Part shown: piece after piece, positions 24,411 to 26,801 of the stretch
Layout of the letters: each line of letters starts with the position of its first letter
Numbering within the stretch: the stretch's first letter is position 1
From: Steroidobacteraceae bacterium
GTDB lineage: Bacteria > Pseudomonadota > Gammaproteobacteria > Steroidobacterales > Steroidobacteraceae
NCBI GenBank assembly: GCA_025927665.1
Contig: JAICKZ010000004.1
Span: 1 to 26,801, forward strand
DNA length: 26,801 bases
Direction of reading: 5' to 3'
Made by a program: the position numbers and the translations under genes
The notes under the pieces: model-generated
Databases searched by the model: none
The model's input: the letters and a program-made list of their open reading frames with translations, nothing else
What the model was told of the DNA's origin: nothing

Positions 24411-26434
24411 ATGCAGTATTAAAGAAACGCCTCCATCACTTTGAAGCGCGTTCCACCTGGAGCGATCTTGCTGCATCACTACAGCCGTTGCGCTCGACAC
24501 CGGAGGAAATAAAGTCGCTGGCTGCGCGCAGTAAAGTAACACCTCCCATCATTATCGTCGGCGCCGGACCTGCCGCGCAAGAATGCGCACGTCAGATGAG
24601 CACAATGATGTCAGATGATTGGATATTGGTTATCAATGGTGAGCAGTATCTTCCTTATCATCGAGCACAACTTTCATCGGTGCTGGCCACCGGAAGCGAA
24701 ATAGATGCGCTATTCGCTCATAATTTTTCCGAGCGGATACATTTTCTTCATGGCGTCAACATTAATGCGTTAGACCCGCAACAAAAAATGATTGCTACCG
24801 ATGAAGGCATCCAATTTCACTATCGTAAATTAGTACTGGCAACAGGATCATGCTCGCGTCGACCACCATTGCAAGGGTTAATCGGTCCACGTGTATTTGA
24901 TTTTCGACAGTTGAGTGATCTGGAAAAAATCGCATCATTCTCACCGCGTCGAGTCGCGGTGTTGGGCGGCGGTTTGCTAGGTATTGAAGCGGCACGCGCG
25001 TTGAAAACCTTCAGTGAACAAGTCACCGTGTTTGAATATTATCCACATTTGTTGCCGCGCCAAATGGATCTGGAGTCAGGCAAACGCTTGGCAGATCATC
25101 TAATCGCGCTGGGAATTGAGGTTCATGTCAATGCACGATTGATTACTGCTGAAAGCAATGGCATGCATATTTCGTTGTCAGATGAAAGTGATGCTACCTG
25201 GAATTTTGAAGCAGTGGTGTGCGCTACCGGCATCAGCGCCAATATGGAGTTGGCACAGCAAGCGCAGCTGCAATGTAATCGGGGCATCGTGGTCGATGAC
25301 AATCAACATACATCTGATCCCGATATTTATGCTATCGGCGAATGCAGTGAACGCAATGGACAGGTCGCAGGCAACTTAAGCACCAGCCTTGAACACGCAC
25401 GTCGCGCCGCATCGGCCATCTTTGAAAAACCTCCAGCCCCGCAAGGGTTCGCAGAAGTGTTTCAATTGAAGATCGGCTCCTGTGTTGCAGTCGCCATTGG
25501 TAACGCACGTCCCGCAGATAGCGCCGCCATTACTTTCACGCCAAATAGTGACAGTTATTACCGCGTGATTGTTGATGAACAACGCATTGTCGGCGCAATA
25601 CTCATTGGCGATGCAAAATTGGATTTCTCGCCGTTTACAGCAGCCGTAGAGCAACGTCTCGAATGGACTGATGCCGTCGAAAAATCTTTTCTACAAACCG
25701 GCCAATTACCACGTATCGATTTGCTTTCAGCCGATACAGTAACTTGTTTCTGCACTGGTGTTACGTTTGGGCAATTGTGTCAATTGCGTGATAGCGGACT
25801 TAGCCATGAGAGCATCATTGCACAAACCGGCGCAAGTCAACATTGTGGCTCTTGTGCACAACGCGTTGCACGCATCACTTCAGGTACTGGCCTGGTGTTG
25901 CAAAAAACGCCTCAACCAAAAGGTCTGTGGACTGCAACTTTGTTATCGGTATTGTTAATTGGCGCAGCATGTAGCGCATTGGTAATGCCGTTTGCAAGTA
26001 GTTGGCAATCACCTTGGCGTGCAATTGATGAGTTGTGGCGTAATAATTTGTTGCGACAATTATCCGGCTATGGATTATTAAGCTTGATTGCATTGGCGTT
26101 CTGGCCAGCCTGGAAACGTCGATCACAACGCGAAGGCAAACGCCGCCAAACCATGTCATTACTATCGTGGCACATGATTATCGGTTGCGCCGTCCTCATT
26201 GGCTTTGTTGCTCATACAGGCGCACGTCTTGGTCATGGACTTAACAGCAGTTTAAGCTTGGTATTCGTAACGACAATACTACTCGGCGCGGTTTCATCAG
26301 TTGCTTGGCGACAAGCAGCGCATGGTGCGCGTCAACGAGCAGTGGCACAACGAATCCGTTCATTGCACTGGGTTTCGCTGTTTCCTATCCCAGCTTTGCT
26401 AGTTATCCACATTATTAAATCCTATTATTTTTGA
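24407..26434 (+). CDS. Three-part redox protein: NirB-like FAD/NAD oxidoreductase, BFD-type [2Fe-2S] domain and multi-helix membrane domain
   Basis: The 675-residue product appears to carry electrons from NAD(P)H to the membrane. Residues 46-420 form a nitrite-reductase/rubredoxin-reductase-type flavoprotein: IIIVGAGPAAQECARQM (49-65) binds FAD, LVLATGS (142-148) and VAVLGGGLLGIEAARAL (183-199) fit the NAD(P) fold, and DIYAIGECSE (306-315) is the second FAD motif. Residues 447-483 are a BFD-like [2Fe-2S] domain with CFCTG and HCGSC (Cys447, 449, 480, 483). After 505 come about five membrane helices (507-530, 551-569, 585-604, 614-634, 653-671) with His589, His603, His610, His654 and His668, possible haem b ligands. 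No sirohaem/NirB catalytic part is present. The stop overlaps the cytochrome c start by one base, so the two are partners. Confidence 0.88.
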   Translation: MNAVLKKRLHHFEARSTWSDLAASLQPLRSTPEEIKSLAARSKVTPPIIIVGAGPAAQECARQMSTMMSDDWILVINGEQYLPYHRAQLSSVLATGSEIDALFAHNFSERIHFLHGVNINALDPQQKMIATDEGIQFHYRKLVLATGSCSRRPPLQGLIGPRVFDFRQLSDLEKIASFSPRRVAVLGGGLLGIEAARALKTFSEQVTVFEYYPHLLPRQMDLESGKRLADHLIALGIEVHVNARLITAESNGMHISLSDESDATWNFEAVVCATGISANMELAQQAQLQCNRGIVVDDNQHTSDPDIYAIGECSERNGQVAGNLSTSLEHARRAASAIFEKPPAPQGFAEVFQLKIGSCVAVAIGNARPADSAAITFTPNSDSYYRVIVDEQRIVGAILIGDAKLDFSPFTAAVEQRLEWTDAVEKSFLQTGQLPRIDLLSADTVTCFCTGVTFGQLCQLRDSGLSHESIIAQTGASQHCGSCAQRVARITSGTGLVLQKTPQPKGLWTATLLSVLLIGAACSALVMPFASSWQSPWRAIDELWRNNLLRQLSGYGLLSLIALAFWPAWKRRSQREGKRRQTMSLLSWHMIIGCAVLIGFVAHTGARLGHGLNSSLSLVFVTTILLGAVSSVAWRQAAHGARQRAVAQRIRSLHWVSLFPIPALLVIHIIKSYYF

Positions 26435-26801
26435 TGAAACCTTCACACCGGACGGCGCTCGGCGTTTTACTTTTTGCGTTATTAATCTCTGTCTACTATG
26501 GCGTAAGCCTTAGTAGCAGCGACAAACGCACCTTCATGCCTGATAAGGTAAGTTATTCACATCATCAAATCGAAATGGCTTGCAGCAGTTGTCATGGTGC
26601 CGCCTTTTCCAACAAAGTTGAAATAGAAAAAAGTTGCCATACCTGTCATGCAGATGAATTGAAAACCATGGAAGATGCGCATGGCACGAAAAAATTCGGT
26701 GACCCGCGCAATGCGAAATGGTTGCAAGCAATGGACGCCAAACAATGTTTAAGCTGTCATCAAGAGCATGTGCCTGAGCAGACACATACCATGTTGGTAT
26801 C
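26434..26801 (+). CDS. Membrane-anchored multihaem cytochrome c, N-terminal part (3' end beyond window)
   Basis: The first 122 residues carry an uncleaved-looking N-terminal helix (about 9-24) and then three haem c sites: CSSCH (50-54), CHTCH (68-72) and CLSCH (105-109). Extra histidines (43, 44, 83, 112, 118) could be the second axial ligands, giving low-spin bis-His haems as in cytochrome c3/c7-type proteins. It would sit on the periplasmic face of the inner membrane. The ATG overlaps the flavoprotein TGA by one base (TGATG at 26432-26436), which implies coupled synthesis. It is the natural electron acceptor from the flavoprotein's membrane domain. Total haem number and terminal acceptor are unknown because the gene is cut. 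Confidence 0.92.
   Translation, partial: MKPSHRTALGVLLFALLISVYYGVSLSSSDKRTFMPDKVSYSHHQIEMACSSCHGAAFSNKVEIEKSCHTCHADELKTMEDAHGTKKFGDPRNAKWLQAMDAKQCLSCHQEHVPEQTHTMLV

Noticed and set aside
24407..26434. Assimilatory nitrite reductase NirB
   Set aside because: The FAD and BFD modules match, but the sirohaem/4Fe-4S catalytic half is absent and replaced by membrane helices.

Overview
The window looks like chromosomal DNA from a gammaproteobacterium of moderate GC content (roughly mid-to-high 40s by eye). The main pointer is a complete twitching-type (Pil-Chp) chemosensory operon of the kind known from Pseudomonas, Xanthomonas and Acinetobacter. An intact central-metabolism and translation gene set supports a chromosomal location. 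No insertion sequence, phage gene, tRNA, rRNA or CRISPR array was seen. The lineage cannot be fixed from this window alone.

Layout, left to right. (1) 1-387, minus: the 5' part of folE, cut by the window edge. A 157-base divergent spacer with two perfect inverted repeats follows. (2) 545-4594, plus: a secreted S1/P1-type nuclease; directly behind it a ClsB-like phospholipase D/cardiolipin synthase gene broken by one in-frame TAA; then a secreted metalloprotein with an EF-hand and an HExxH site. (3) 4677-5765, plus: a long-type transaldolase. (4) 5771-9101, minus: scoA-scoB (3-oxoacid CoA-transferase) followed by a membrane-anchored TolB-like beta-propeller protein. (5) 9418-10251, plus: two small polytopic membrane proteins, one with an internal duplication and one of the DUF2231 family. 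(6) 10281-18569, minus: the chemosensory operon pilG-pilH-pilI-pilJ-chpA followed by two CheW-like genes, tightly packed with several ATGA overlaps. No CheR (PilK) or CheB (ChpB) gene lies inside it. (7) 19276-20453, plus: a PhzF-family isomerase and a GFA/CENP-V-type zinc protein, two bases apart. (8) 20596-22752, minus: a stand-alone elongation factor G gene with a promoter resembling growth-rate-controlled ones and a bidirectional terminator shared with the GFA gene. (9) 23226-23879, plus: a CxxCxxCC (YkgJ-type) protein. (10) 24330-26801, plus: a 26-codon leader ORF overlapping a three-part flavoprotein (NirB-like FAD/NAD domain, BFD-type [2Fe-2S] domain, five-helix membrane domain with histidines), which overlaps a membrane-anchored multihaem cytochrome c that runs off the window.

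How the genes work together. The pil/chp genes would form one signalling array: PilJ receptor, CheW-type couplers, ChpA hybrid kinase, and the receivers PilG and PilH. Such arrays control type IV pilus extension and retraction. The last block reads as a route for electrons from a cytosolic nicotinamide through FAD, [2Fe-2S] and probably membrane haem b to periplasmic haem c. It is the most unusual arrangement in the window and the best candidate for a poorly described system. Its apparent dependence on a short upstream ORF for translation, and the structured DNA upstream of it, add to the interest.
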